A DNA stretch of 64,000 nucleotides from Owenia fusiformis (taxonomy: Eukaryota; Annelida; Polychaeta; Sabellida; Oweniidae). The translations under genes were made by a program, and so were the position numbers. Positions 21,034-33,459 of this stretch are shown here, one piece after another. The stretch lies in the NCBI GenBank assembly GCA_903813345.2, contig CAIIXF020000002.1, positions 32,568,109 through 32,632,108 of the forward strand. Reading direction: 5' to 3'. Below the pieces are notes generated by a model. That model was given only the letters and a program-made list of their open reading frames with translations. It ran no database searches and was not told the DNA's origin. How positions within the stretch are numbered: position 1 is the stretch's first letter; every line of letters starts with the position of its first letter.

Positions 21034-21102
21034 CTTTTTTAGGTCTAACTTGGACCTCTTGACATATTCTCTTTTCCTCAATCCTTTTGGTTTTCTCGCC
21101 AT
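21034..21102 (-). CDS. Helentron polyprotein, exon 1 (start codon and basic N-terminus)
   Basis: The ATG at 21102-21100 opens 23 codons, MARKPKGLRKREYVKRSKLD then LKK, ending at a strong donor (AAG then gtaaac, 21033). It joins in phase 0 to the exon 2 acceptor at 18963, continuing ATPDRRRKKRTV. The joined N-terminus is strongly basic, as expected for a nuclear or DNA-binding lead sequence. Evidence is splice consensus plus matched phase. Start at Met 18858 without this exon remains possible. Confidence 0.78.
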
Positions 21103-21818
21103 GGCTGTGTAAATAAAAAATAAAAAATAAATAATCAAGACGATAAATATACATTTTCTATGATATATGCCAGATTTAAAAAACTTCAGAAATTAACTTT
21201 TTGTATCATGTATGACAAAGAGCTGGAGTGTTACGCTATTTTTCATTTTATATGCAATTTAAAAATTTCAACAGTTAAATATAAGCTATTTTTATTTCAT
21301 CTAAAATCAAATGTATCAATTGAGGAAATTTAAGTATGAAATCTAGCCAAAATTTTAAATTCATCTTATTGTTACATTGTCATACTTAATTAGTCAAAAC
21401 ATGATTGAGTATATGGTTTGTATTTATGAATGAGTATTCAATAAAATCATGTTTGAAGGACACCAGAACTATGCTTAAAATTCAAAATTTAAATACTAAA
21501 TATTTCGTTTGAGATTCTGTTAAAAATTCAATATATATATATGGTGCGCTTAATAAACTTTCAACTTCACTATTGTATTTATGGTATGGGATATATTTAT
21601 CATAAGTGTATTTCTATTAGGCATATATATCATAGAATTTGTATTTTTAATTCATTGAATAAAATGTTATGTAAAATTATAGCACAGTAGATAGTGTAAC
21701 CAATTTCAACTGTTTATCCTTTGGGTATTGAGTGTGAGTGTATCAAAATATGACAAATTATGACAATATATCATTACGAAAGAAAGTTTGATAACATAGT
21801 CACTTTGCTTGTATTTGC
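21103..21818. other. Upstream flank of the Helentron gene, no gene seen
   Basis: AT-rich sequence that would include the Helentron promoter and 5' terminus. No TATA box, inverted end or boundary could be assigned with confidence. Confidence 0.4.
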
Positions 21819-21973
21819 AAATGCAACTATCAGCTGTCGGATACTGGATTAGCTTAATGTTTTATGGTCAACCCATTTAAATATGAATATTACATGCCAC
21901 TATTTTGTTCATATTAAAATGAATTGGTCATAAAATAGTAGGTTAATCCAGTAGCCAACAGCAAGTTGCATTC
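21819..21973. repeat. 155-bp palindromic MITE-like hairpin
   Basis: The left arm (21819-21888: aatgcaact, tactggatta, ttttatg) is mirrored by the right arm (21907-21973) with a 20-bp centre. Arms are about 66 bp with scattered mismatches. Confidence 0.85.
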
Positions 21974-22300
21974 ACTAATATAAACTCAGCCAATTAAGCA
22001 ATATGTTAACTTTAAAGTGAACAATTTATTACAATGTCTAATACAAAATTGATGAGACCTTAGAAAAATAAAATGTACATTTAATACTATAATAAAATAA
22101 TCCTTAATTGAAGAAATTAGGTATAATTTTAAAAATATACCACTATGGACAAAATATTGTAAGAGGGTATAGCCAAACCAATACAGTGACAAGGATATTA
22201 CAGATGGAAGAATCATAGAACACATGAAAGGCAAAAGAGGAACTAGCAAGAACTGGTCTTAAGTAGAAGGCATTAGTTGAAAGAGTAGTAGAAGGAATAT

Positions 22301-22462
22301 ATAAGCACAAATGCCAAATGGGAGCTGTGACTAAAAACTATAAAGAAACCCAACAAGAAAAGCAAACTCTAAGTGTAAATCTGTCATAAGAAAAGTAGAC
22401 CCTTTATATCCCAAAACCATGATCTAACGTGAAAACAAACAATGTCTAACATCCCCCCCCCC
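22301..22462. repeat. Dispersed repeat B, copy 1, ending in poly-C
   Basis: Shares order and words with 49671-49827: 'acccaacaagaaaa', 'tatcccaaa', 'gtgaaaacaaacaatgtcta', then a run of C. No function is recognised. Downstream to 23040 is unassigned sequence with two short minus-strand frames I do not recognise. Confidence 0.7.
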
Positions 22463-23094
22463 CCTCCAATCGAGAAGCAGTATCACAATCCAGGACCAGA
22501 ACAACAAGGGACATTTCATTCATACTGAAGTCATTACAATACATGTTGAAGAAAAATTGAAAAAATTGATAGCCAATACTCATAACATCAAAACAACATC
22601 ATTAAATGAACAATGAAGTAACAAGTACACACTGGCATGCTGAAAATTCCAATTAAAAAACTTGTTCACATGAAGGCATGACCAACTCCATGAAAAGAAA
22701 ACGACACATCCTCAGTAATTTGATCTTGTTAAGGCAAAGGGCACTTGGAAGAAACCCAGGAGAAGTGTACTGACCACCACAAGAAGTTGGTTCACAATTC
22801 AAGGTTGTTTGGTTGATTTGCATTAAAACTTCTATTGCCAAATCACTGCACTATAATGATACTCATCAGACCAGATATTCTCCTGTCTTAAGATAGTACA
22901 AAGCATAACAAGGACAAAGGTCACAGTGTCATGAGGATGCAAAAAAGATCTGATTGAAGAAGTTGCCAAAGGCTGTATTGTCCATTTATTGTCCAATTGA
23001 AATTGGATGAAAGAGATTCCCTTCATTCACCCCACACTACACAACATAGCTTAAGGTTGAGCGAGTATTAATCGCTATTAAGGAATTCTAATTG

Positions 23095-23315
23095 CAAAAA
23101 AACTGATTAGTAGATGCACTTACCTTGTACTTAATTTTAATGGATATATAACATCATATGCAGTTATAGGTTGTTATAAAGGAAGTGTGTGGTAACAGCA
23201 GCTCATCACGTAAGCTAATAATAACTGATAAGTAGATTCACTCACCTTGTAATTCATTTCAATAGATATACAACAACCAATTATAGGTGTTATAAAAGGA
23301 AGTTGAATTTCTTCC
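23095..23315. repeat. Direct duplication, ~125-bp period
   Basis: Two diverged units share 'aactgattagtagat.cactcaccttgta', 'tttaatagatata' and 'ataggtgttataaaaggaag'. Non-coding. Confidence 0.7.
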
Positions 23316-25394
23316 ACTTTGGAAGATTCATATTATCATTCACAATGGAAACATACATAATCTTAGAACACATTTGTACTTTAAAAAGAAGTTGTGTTAG
23401 TTCTCAATAAGATTTTTAGACTGAGTTTGATTTATAATACATTCCTTTGGTTAACATGGCAGAATGTTCACAGTTCAAATTTGATTCAAAGATTTAAATG
23501 CTTTCTTAATTTATATTTGTAGAATTTTTTTGGTGACCAAAAATATTAGAAATAAAATAGTGAGATTCTGCATTTTAGTCTAAAGATTCAGTGAGAACCC
23601 TATAGTAAATAGGTTTATGGACTTAAAACTATCTGATTACCTGAATTACCAATGTTGACAGAACATGTACTCCCCATAGCAGCAAACCTGAAAATACTTC
23701 TATTTCTTCCAGTTGTAAGTAAATGCTCACTTCCTGTCCATTCTTATTTTGCTGATTGTTTTTTCCATCTTTTTCATTTAGCCTCAGATTGGTTTGTTAT
23801 ATCCATTCTTCTTTGAAAGTATTCTTTTGTCATTGAATGTATCTTTATGTTTGTGTGTTTTCATCAGCCCTCTTGTTAATGCCACATTTTCCTTAATTTG
23901 TTATCCATTCTCAGGTCAAAGTCTCCAGTACATAAATAATAAATATATCCTCTTAAAACCTAACCACTTCGAGTAAACTTGCTTGGACACATCTCATTTA
24001 GCAATTGCATCTTGGTTAAACAAAGCAAGAATCACAAGAGTCTGGTACTACTGATGCCTTGTATTGACTGCTTGACTTTCCCAGCAATGTCTGCATTCAT
24101 AGAATAAAGCATACAAAAGATAAATAAACTGATTGAATAATATAATGTGGCAGATACAGAAATACAGTCACTGCAGGTTAAATTATTGGTAATGCAATAC
24201 CCCAAAGAGAAACAATTCTAATGCCAAAGCTTAAGATCCAAGGGTGGAGCAGGTGGTTTCAGAGAAGCTTGCAAGAACCACAGCAAGAATTATGGCTTCT
24301 GGTTACCTCATCACAAAGTCATATACAGCAGTCCAGCGTTTCCTTCTCTTAAATCTTGGAGATATCACCTAAAGTAGTTTAAAGCAATTTGGTTTTCATC
24401 CTGGAGTTTGGTAAATCAACCTACCTACAATTTGAAATTAACAGCATTTAAGAAAAATGTTCTAAATTCTAAATGGGCATGGCTTTTAAATAATTTCAGG
24501 CCTCAGACATTGAAATGTCCTTATTTCTTAATTGAAACAGATTGATTTCCATTTATCTACAATGTTCCATCTATTCTTGCAGGTTCTGTCTTTCTGAAAC
24601 CAGGCATTAACATGCAAACTGTCAGCACCTATTTGTTGCAAATGCTCAACCCCAACTGCTATTACACATTCCACTAAAACAAAAAAGTAAAATATAGAAT
24701 AAAAGTTGACCAAAAATAGAAAAAAAAACATGCAGACTGACACTGACACTAAATTACTGAACAAGCTACTGTACACCCTGTACACCCAGTTTTAATTTCG
24801 CAAATTTTGAGAAATACCAATATCGCGGCCATTAAATTTCGCGGATTTCAAAGGTTTAAATTCCATTATTCTCTGAATCCTCAAGCTCTGTAAACTAATT
24901 TACCTTATCTACAGTAATTACACCTACCCAATGTCATATTTGGATAAGATTTACAGTTTCTAGATCTTAGTCAACGGCATTGTTGCACCTCAGCCTTTAA
25001 TTGGCAAAATTTGCGATGATTTATTTTCACGATTTTCACACAATCGCGAAAAGCGCGAAACTAAATCGCACACGAAAAATACCGGGCGTACAGTATGCTC
25101 TTGAGGTTTAAATAATTTCTGAGTCAATTTTCTGATTGACCAGCACCTTTTCATATGGACCGAAACTTTTGAAGTACTCCGGGTTATGTTGAACAGCTTA
25201 ATTTGATACCAACCACCTGACTTTTAAGGTCAAAGGGTTGTTTTACCAGTCTCAGTTTTGCCCTAAATGTCTACACTGTTTGCCAGAGATGAATGATGTG
25301 TGCTAGTGTATCACTTTGATTGGTTCCTCCTGATCCATCTGGTATTTGTGGTTCAGCCAAAAATTGGATTCCTCTCTATGCTGATACTGTATTT
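23316..25394. other. No confirmed gene; one candidate minus-strand exon
   Basis: Mostly unremarkable AT-rich sequence. On the minus strand, an acceptor-like ttttgttttag near 24676 is followed by an open frame reading VECVIAVGVEHLQQIGAD and ending KWKSICFN plus stop near 24528. I do not recognise the peptide and find no partner exon. 24970-25090 is rich in cgcgaaa words typical of invertebrate MITEs. Confidence 0.3.
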
Positions 25395-25850
25395 GTCTTT
25401 AATTTGGCAAAGGAGTTCATGACCATTAGACAGACAATCACAATGTTACAGCACTTTAAACATCATGCCCCAGTGGCCAATATTGGGCTGTAGGCAATCC
25501 TGCTCATGTCATCTAAAATGTCCTATCTGACTTCTACCTGTAGGTATACACCAAAGATAGAGTGTATGAGAATGACCTCAGGACAATTGCAGACCATAAA
25601 AGGAAGATCATCCATGTCATTCAGGCCATACCTGCTGAGGGATACAGTCGGATTGTTGCCAGCTTGTGCAGGTTTGCCTACAGAGCGATAATGGCCACAC
25701 CTGTGACATGTTGTTGAAAGTGCTGTATTTTGTGGGATAGTAGGAAATTATATGTTCTACAAATATGTGAAATATCAGGAAGTTATTTCTTAAAATGACA
25801 AAGATATGAGGAAAATGCAGGGTTGCCATTTTTTGACCACCCTGTATTAT
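25395..25850 (+). pseudogene. Decayed Tc1/mariner-superfamily transposase fragment
   Basis: A plus-strand frame at about 25541-25716 reads VYTKDRVYENDLRTIADHK, then IPAEGYSRIVASLC, matching the C-terminal layout of mariner-like transposases (K..VY.....L..L...I, then I....). The DDE core and N-terminus are not recognisable. A plausible right end, 'accaccctgta', lies at about 25840-25850; no left terminus was confirmed. Confidence 0.6.
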
Positions 25851-26012
25851 CCCAGTCGCAGTCCACCATCAGCCCCATATCCACCCAACTCAAATCAAAT
25901 ATTCCATGACAATATCACCTGAGTAGATATCCATGTTTTAAAACTTTTTAAACTAAAAAAACTCAATGTTTGGAGAAAATTTGGAAAACCGAATAGGCTT
26001 ACAGCAGAATGA

Positions 26013-26608
26013 CTTATACACCATTCAAACGTTTGTGAGAGACCCCCCCCCCCCTCCTCCCATTGGCATGAATGGGGAATTTAACATCCTCACCCCGTCA
26101 TTGGCCAAATAAATGTGTCAATTTCCCCTCTCTGGAAGTAATAATCTGATCAAAAATTCCCGATCCCCGGGCCCAGACCCTTGTTAGCAGGCAAATGCTC
26201 ATGATTGTTGAGGAATACACGTGCAGTACTTTCTTTTTATCAGTATTTTAATTAGGGAACGTACTATTTTTCGAAAGTGCTCTATGCTTAAATGGTACTT
26301 TATGCAATAACATATTTTATATATATCCCTATATAAGGCAAACTATATTGGCTTTTTACTTTAATACCTCCCTCCATTTTATTCTGATTGAACTATAACA
26401 AGGCAAGGAATACAAGTAGAACGCGGAAGTGCAACTTTTTTAAGAGGGCCAGGGCGAGAGCAAGCTCGACAAAAAACTATTTCGACAAAAATCCCCACTC
26501 ACAGGGACGTGCAAATCAAATACCTATCCCGGGGGACAATATTACAAATCAAATTCCCAAACCTCCCTGCGTGGGGGGTCTCAGGCAAACTTTTGAATGG
26601 TGCATTAT
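26013..26608. mobile_element. MITE with ~30-bp inverted ends
   Basis: The left end (caccattcaaacgtttgtg, then gagacccccc, 26018-26052) and the right end (ggggggtctcaggcaaactt then ttgaatggtg, 26574-26603) are inverted copies. A second inner pair, gggaattt/aaattccc, continues the symmetry. No coding capacity. Confidence 0.72.
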
Positions 26609-27623
26609 TTAAACTTAATTAAATTTCTTATGGAAAATAGTCAACAGAATTCTATTATGTCATCAAGTCCTTTAGTGGTTAAATATGCAAATCTCTCTAT
26701 TGCATCATCAATGGGAACCTATAACAATAAGCCTTTAATTAAAAATGGAAGCCTAAAATAAAAGAAAAAAAAACACAAAATTCATTCCTTAAAGAGGAAA
26801 TTATGTCCTCTAAAAAAACAGTATGATTAGAGAGCTTTCGATAAAAGTTGTTTCAAAAACGTATATGGTATGTAAACTTTGACTTTAAAGGGTCTTGTCA
26901 CACTAAAATCAATTTGAAATTTGAAATTGATTTTCATGTACTTTGTTGACATAAATAGTTTCCCAATTCTATACCTCATTCATCAATAAGTGACTGTGAT
27001 TGTAATATCTGTAACATCATTGTAATATGTACATTATCAACTCAATACCTAGCTCTTGTGACGTGGTGTTCTACACACAAGACTCTTTAACGTGGTTCAT
27101 CACACAGCAGAGTAGATTATTTCACAGTTCTCAGTGATCCCCACAGCATTAAGGTAAGTGGGCACAGCCCCCATCTGAGATTTTTAAAACATGCTTGCAC
27201 TCACCTGAAAATCCATTTGCACCAACTTGAAAATGAGAAAAATCATGAAAAGTGGGCACATTTTGACCAATTTTGGTCTGAATTGTGAGAATGAGAATTT
27301 TGCACCCACTTGACAAAAAAAAACTGTGGAGAACACTGGTTCTTATAAAAGTTTAAGTTGAGATATAAGTTTAGAATGTATAAAAAGGTATATAGTAGAC
27401 AATGATTGTAAACTTATAAATTGAATCTACATGTAAAGCCTAACATACGCATGTGTATCGACCAAGGGACCATGATCCCTATTCAAAATTAATAAGCTGA
27501 ATATGCAAAGTATCCAATCAAACACTTCGACTACCATTTTGATACGTTAATCAATCCAATCTGTGCTAGCGATTTCAGGAGCGAGCCATTTATTGCATAA
27601 TAAACTCTCTCACCAGTATCTGT
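26609..27623. other. No gene seen
   Basis: AT-rich. 26815-26860 shares 'agagctttcgat' with 27870-27895 in inverted orientation. Around 27160-27320 are degenerate 'cacttgaaaat / gggcaca' words. Nothing else is assigned. Confidence 0.4.
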
Positions 27624-27826
27624 ACAAGGTGTTTCATAATGTTCATCCCAAAATTAGGATAGACTTTAATGTATATATCATATAGGAATTCCTATTTCAT
27701 TTTAGACCAAGAGATCTCACACATGTGATAATAAAAGTCACAAATGGTTTGCATTTGAATGTTATGTTATGTCCAACCTCTGGAGATTTTTGAGTAATAG
27801 CTTTCATTATGTAGCACCCTGTATTT
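27624..27826. mobile_element. ~200-bp MITE candidate
   Basis: Left caaggtgtttcataatg and right cattatgtagcaccctg are imperfect inverted ends, each bordered by TA, as in Tc1/mariner-superfamily MITEs. Confidence 0.5.
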
Positions 27827-28619
27827 TTATTTAGAAGCACAAGTTTACGTACAAGTTGACCAAATAACTTACATCGAAAGCTCTCTATTGATCGATCTGA
27901 AGCTGCAAAGATATCCAAAACAATATAAAGTCAAATTAATGCAATTTTTCTTAAATACCTCTTGAGCTCTATTTGTGTAGCTCAACTAACAACTTCATAA
28001 AATTTTAAGTCCATCGACCTTAGTTACTGATGCCCATATTTCATAAGCTGAAATCAGTAGATAACTGGCAGAGAGTCTGGTTGAGAAACATTGAGTGTGT
28101 GTGTGAATAGAGCCTTCAATTTGTGTTAATCTTTCACATTCATTATGATATACTGTACTTGTATCTTAGCATATTGCTTGAGCTACATCAAGCATGAAAT
28201 CCCTACCTAACCTATTACTAGCTATGCTTAAATGGTAACAAATACATTACTATTATTGCAACAATAAAGGTTTTCATTGACACAAAGTTACACTATCCAT
28301 GCTCTACATATAGCAAAGAGCAGCTGGAATATTTAGTATTTCAGGCCTGTGGGGCTACACCATAGTACTTGATGGTCCTGTGAAGAAGCAGATCTGACCC
28401 TTTTTTGTTCTTCACTCGTCATTCCACAGTTTCTGCTGCTGATTTTGTAACTCTTACACAGAATTTTATTCCTACCCTCTGTTCAATTTTATCAATTTGA
28501 AAAAGTTCTGGTAGCATATTTGACAGACAAAAAAGGATGAGATGCAAACAACTTTACTCTGTTTTGAATAAAATTAGTTAAAGCACTCATTCTCAAAATC
28601 ATCAATTTTAGGGGATTTT

Positions 28620-28985
28620 TTCAAATGTTGCCCTTGCGCTTTTTAACATGACTTTAGCTTTCAAATGATACTGCAGCTTGGCCTGTATTCAAATATCTGT
28701 GTTTTAAGTTGATGCCCTTGTGCCTTTTAATATTGAGTTTGTACTTTCAAATGTTGACTCGTGTGCTTTTATTGAACATTTGTGTTTTGAAATGTTGCCC
28801 TTGTGCCTTAGCTTTCAAATTTTGCGCTTATGCCTTTTAATATTGATTCTGTGCTTTCCAATTTTGCCCTTATGCCTTTAAATATTGATTTTGTGCTTTC
28901 AAATATTGCCCTAATGCAAATTTTGCCAATTGTGATTTCAATCAAATACCTGTTTTTGAAATGTTGCCCTTGTGCATTAAATATT
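28620..28985. repeat. Degenerate ~50-60-bp tandem repeats
   Basis: Repeating phrases aaatgttgcccttgtgcctt and ttaatattgattttgtgctt occur about seven times with variable spacing. The minus-strand frame through them reads as a repeated ESTKSIFKGIRAKL-type peptide, a by-product of the repeat. Confidence 0.85.
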
Positions 28986-30490
28986 TGCATTTATTAATGT
29001 TAGCACACACATTTCAATTTAAGCAACATGTATGATTAATTCTCCAATTTGTTTACTACCGCCTTAAATATACAGGCAATTTATCTTGCAATAAATCTGT
29101 GACATCGTATCAAATGATGAATTTACTTAAGATCCAAAATGCTAAATTATTTAAATTCTCAAAAATGTTGAAATTCTCCAAATTCCAAAACTTTGCATGC
29201 ATCTCATCCTTGAACTACTTATTCCCTTACAGAATTTACACATTGTTTTTGGATACTTAGAAATACATTTTAAATGTTATATTTAATTTCAACATCTATC
29301 AAACCATCCATCTAATATTTATCTATCTACTCTATCAGGCTAATACATGAACTTCCCTAAATAATACTGTTAAGAGAAAATTTAAATGTCTATTGTAAGG
29401 TGGGTTATGTATGTTGTGTAAGCATATCTATCCTCCACAAAGAGACATGGCAGTTTCCTAATTTCTCTTAAACTTTTTCAAACACTTCAATTTTAATACA
29501 AATTTAATTATTGCAAATATTTTCAGAAAAATATTAATACTGAACATTAGCCCTAATTAAAAGTTTCCGCAGGTGCATGACGAGCAAAATTTGGTGATCT
29601 GTCAACTCGATTAACTCAACTGTTAGCTTCAGATTTATTTAAACAGGTTCATAAACAAACAAAATAGTGAACAAATACAACTAGAAAGCAACACAAAAAC
29701 CTTTTTATCTTATTATCTTAGTGTAGAGGATAGATGGAGCTGAGTTTGGATGGACTCTCTGCCAGGAACAAAAAAATTATACATACCATTCCCCGTCAAT
29801 AACCACTACTGGAACATCTGCTTCCACTACTACTCTCAGCTTATACAAACTGCTTATTATCCAGTTCCAGGACTATATGTGAGGATAAGGTTGTAGTATA
29901 TTGATAGGCCAGCTTACACTTACCAATAACTCCAAATGCCAAATTCAGGATGTAGGGCTAGAAAAACAAATTGATTTGAATTAAAAACAAGACATATGGT
30001 GATATCACCCTAGTAAGATGGACTATCCAAAAACAATGAGTGCAGGTATTATGTGCATGAGGTGAGTAAAAAAGTCGTTTTCAAATTTGATAATTTCATT
30101 AACTAAGGCTTAATGAGTACTCAATTTAACTCATACATGTGTAGTGGACACCTTAGAATAAGGAAATTTGAAATTGAATTTGAAAATGCGTTGTTTATAC
30201 ACTATTTACAGCTTTCATTTAGTATTGATGATCAAAATGATCATCAGATAGTAGATAAAGAAAATTAGATTGTATGATAGTATTTGTGAAACAATGCATG
30301 TTGTTTTTTAACTGTATAATTATATGTAAATGTCTTGTAATTGATTTTGAGAGGAAACCAAGTGTTTGGTTTGAAACACAATAAAATCTTGAATCTTGAA
30401 TCAAAATGACCTATTGGTACAAAATGGCATTCTTAAAGCCCCCATGTAAAGTTTGAACCACTTTGGCTTATATTGTAGTCTTACCCAATC
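28986..30490. other. No confirmed gene
   Basis: Mostly AT-rich spacer. A short minus-strand segment 29957-29924 is bracketed by ttttctag and gtaagtg and reads PYILNLAFGVI; a second donor (gtatgt) follows a frame reading VEADVPVVVIDGEW near 29790-29830. These could be isolated exons but no gene could be assembled. Confidence 0.3.
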
Positions 30491-30499
30491 TATTTATAA

Positions 30500-30910
30500 T
30501 TCATCATTCATGCCTGTCCCTGAAGATGATATATTGCTGAGGGACTGGATCAATATCCATTTAGCCATTTAAAGGGACAGTGCTTGTAAAGTAGTTTACA
30601 TATTAATGAACACTTAAGTATTTTGAACAGAGAAACAAATGGATCAATCTATCTTTAATTCATTGTTCATGCCTGTCCATGCTTATATATTGCTGAGGAA
30701 CTTGATCAATATCCATTTAGCTATTTAAAGGGACGCTGCTTGTAAGGTAGTTTTCATATTAATGAACATTAAAACATTTTAAATGAAGAAACAAATGGGT
30801 TAATCTATTTTTAATTCATCATTCATGCCTGTCCCTGAAGATGATATATTGCTGATGGACTGGATCAATATCCATTTAGCCATTTAAAGGGGCACTGCTT
30901 CTGAGATAGT
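30500..30910. repeat. ~158-bp tandem repeat, three units
   Basis: The words tcatgcctgtccctgaagat, gatatattgctga and ggatcaatatccatttagcc recur starting near 30509, 30668 and 30826. Confidence 0.9.
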
Positions 30911-31734
30911 TCTCACCCTGCTAGTAAGGTAATTCCCCAAAGAAATAATGAAACTAAGCCTTTTAAACTTGTAACCCCCCCCCCTGACACCTAATTATTT
31001 CATGCGAATTGGTTATTTTGAAAAATAATGCTAATAAGATTGGAGAGTCTATCACCTTTAATTAACATTTGTTATTTGAAAATGCCAAATTAATATATAA
31101 TTTACTGGAGATTTGAGTTGAATATCTGGGTTTTGTGATTTTAGTATGTTGCCATTTGTGCCCTGCCTTTTATAATAATGTTTTAATATTTCCTCTAGGC
31201 TGAATGTCTATGATAAAGCTAAGTGAATACCAACTTAGGTAATCAAACTATTGCCAGATTGCTGAGAACACCTTGATTAAGATTGACTTTTTCATATGAT
31301 AACAGTGCATCCCAATAAAAACACAACAAGCAGAACCATTGTAAAACCAAAAAAAAACAGTGATGATTAGATAAATTTCAAAGTTTATCATAAAGCTACG
31401 TGTCTCATCTTTACAATGATATGTCATTTGTTCATTATGTGATCATTGACCACTGAATAATCATTATTTTGCATGCATGGGAGTTAGGGTGTTTAGAAAT
31501 CTCACTTTTTTACCAGAGAGCTAAGCACATATGGGTTCCCATTCCTTTTACACTACTGTAACTAACTTTATTGTAAAATTTCAGATTGCTAGGATGATGT
31601 CTTGGTTCTTGGAATCACACCTGAAATATCAGCCATTTTGGTGAAAATTCACCTTTTTCATGAATTGCGTTCAATTTCAAATGACTTTATTTCTTAACTT
31701 AATGTTCTCTAATGGCATGCAATGGTCCTTTTTC

Positions 31735-31990
31735 CATATAGCTTTGAAATCTTGTTCTCGTTTTTAATGAGATTTTAGGAGATCTGCACTTTTAACCATT
31801 AAAAACTAACGTTTTCTTCCATCTGATGGCATATTTGAATTCTGTGAGTAATTCTCTCTCAAAACAACTTTGATTTGCACTGTTATTTACCATTATTCAA
31901 ATTCTAATGATTTTCTGGTTGTCTAAAAAAGGTTGGGCTAAATCCCCATAGACACAATGCTGAAAAACCTTCAGAAGTTCATTTACTCTT
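31735..31990. repeat. Dispersed repeat C, copy 1
   Basis: Shares an ordered series of words with 37490-37735: catatagctttgaaatc, tctcgttttt, gagatttta, ggcatatttgaattc, tttgattt.cac, tccatagacacaatgct. Non-coding. No end structure seen. Confidence 0.75.
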
Positions 31991-32504
31991 ACAAGGATCA
32001 CAATTTTTATGTGAAATCACAATCCTGAATCCACATGTCAATAAGATCATATAGTTACATTTCAATGATGTTTTAAGTTGATCCAAATGGAATTACTTCT
32101 TAAATCAAGAAATTAAATGACTCTGGCAATACATTTACATGTATTCTAGCCCTACCCAAGCTCTACCCATACCCATGATGCCATCTATTTTTCATTTATA
32201 TGGAAAAGGTCAATTCAAAAAAAGCTTTTTACCATGTTACTTCAGTATACAAGTCAAGTTAAATATTTTCCCTGCCATTTCTGAGTTTAACTGTTGAAAT
32301 ACACTGTAATTTACCACTTTAATACTGCATATGAACATGATTGTTCCAGATTGTAAATTTGCAAGATTCTTGTATAAAAGTCATAAGTCTAATAGTATTG
32401 TCATCTGTGGTAATTTAAAAATTGTTCCTCCTAGTATCATTTGAGTTGTTAATTGATAAACATTATTATCCTTGAAAGCTTTTCCATCAGTAGGTATGAT
32501 TCTT

Positions 32505-32899
32505 AAAGGACGATTCTCGGTTTGGAGAACAGTCTCCTGGGCTAATAATTTTTTTCATGAAAAATATAGAAATATTACCCAAATTAAACTATGAATATTC
32601 AAAAGAGGACATTTAGATCTACAAGATGTAAAAATAACAAATTGGTCTGAAGCAGGGATAACGCTCAATTTGACCGATTCAACAAATTACAAAATCTCGA
32701 TTTGGGGAAAGAAGTTCATCAGTGTACTGCGCGAATATTTTTTTGCGAAAAATCTAGAAATATTACCCAAATTAAATTATGACTATTCAAAAGAAGACAT
32801 TCAAATCTATGTTATGTAAAAAAAATCAAATTTGTCCGAAGCAGGGATAATGCTCATTTAGATTGATGAACTTCGTTCTCCAAACCGAGAATCGTCCTT
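32505..32899. mobile_element. MITE with perfect 26-bp inverted ends
   Basis: Ends aaaggacgattctcggttt... (32505-32530) and its exact complement ...aaaccgagaatcgtccttt (32874-32899). Inside, a ~170-bp segment is tandemly duplicated: 'agaaatattacccaaattaa' and 'gaagcagggataa' each occur twice. No coding capacity. Confidence 0.9.
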
Positions 32900-33459
32900 T
32901 CATATATCTGTATATATATAGATATGATGCAGAATACAGCCATTCTTGAGGTGGTACATGTAGCTTCATCTAATCAATATGTACATCATAACTCAAAGCG
33001 GTTAAAAACGCTGGACTTGGATTTTGAAAGTGGTACCTTAATAAATGGTGAGGGAGGAGTATAATATTGTCTCTTTATACATTAGATCATTCATCAGTTG
33101 AACTTTCATGTCAAACTTAAGGAGAGCTTTCAGCATTCCTGATAATGACACTTTTTCACATCAGTTGAATCAAATGGTGCTGGACTCATTCAGAGGCCTC
33201 ATTTTTAGAAACCCTTGAAGGTTACACTTATATCACTGATTTTATTGTTTTACAATGTTTTTGCTTGTTGTGTTTTTTGGACACGCTGTATTATATATCT
33301 AGGGGTTATTTCATGGTATGCATTTTCAATATGTTTCCCTTAGTGTTTTACCTTAATGATGTTTTAATATGTGGACTGATGAATGGTCAATATACTTAAA
33401 TGTTCATGAGTGAAGCCTAACATACTCCTAAAATGATACTAAGAATGAATTCCATAATA
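32900..33459. other. No gene seen
   Basis: Spacer between two transposon-derived blocks. Nothing assigned. Confidence 0.4.

Larger units (their letters stand above)
9901..21102 (-). mobile_element. Autonomous Helentron (Helitron superfamily) coding region
   Basis: This is the coding span of a rolling-circle transposon of the Helentron branch, identified by Rep plus PIF1 helicase plus a C-terminal EEP endonuclease in one polypeptide. Only the coding limits are given: the element's termini were not identified. The frame is uninterrupted over 9 kb, which suggests recent activity. AATAAA signals on the minus strand lie at 9889-9894 and 9848-9853, just past the stop. Confidence 0.9.
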
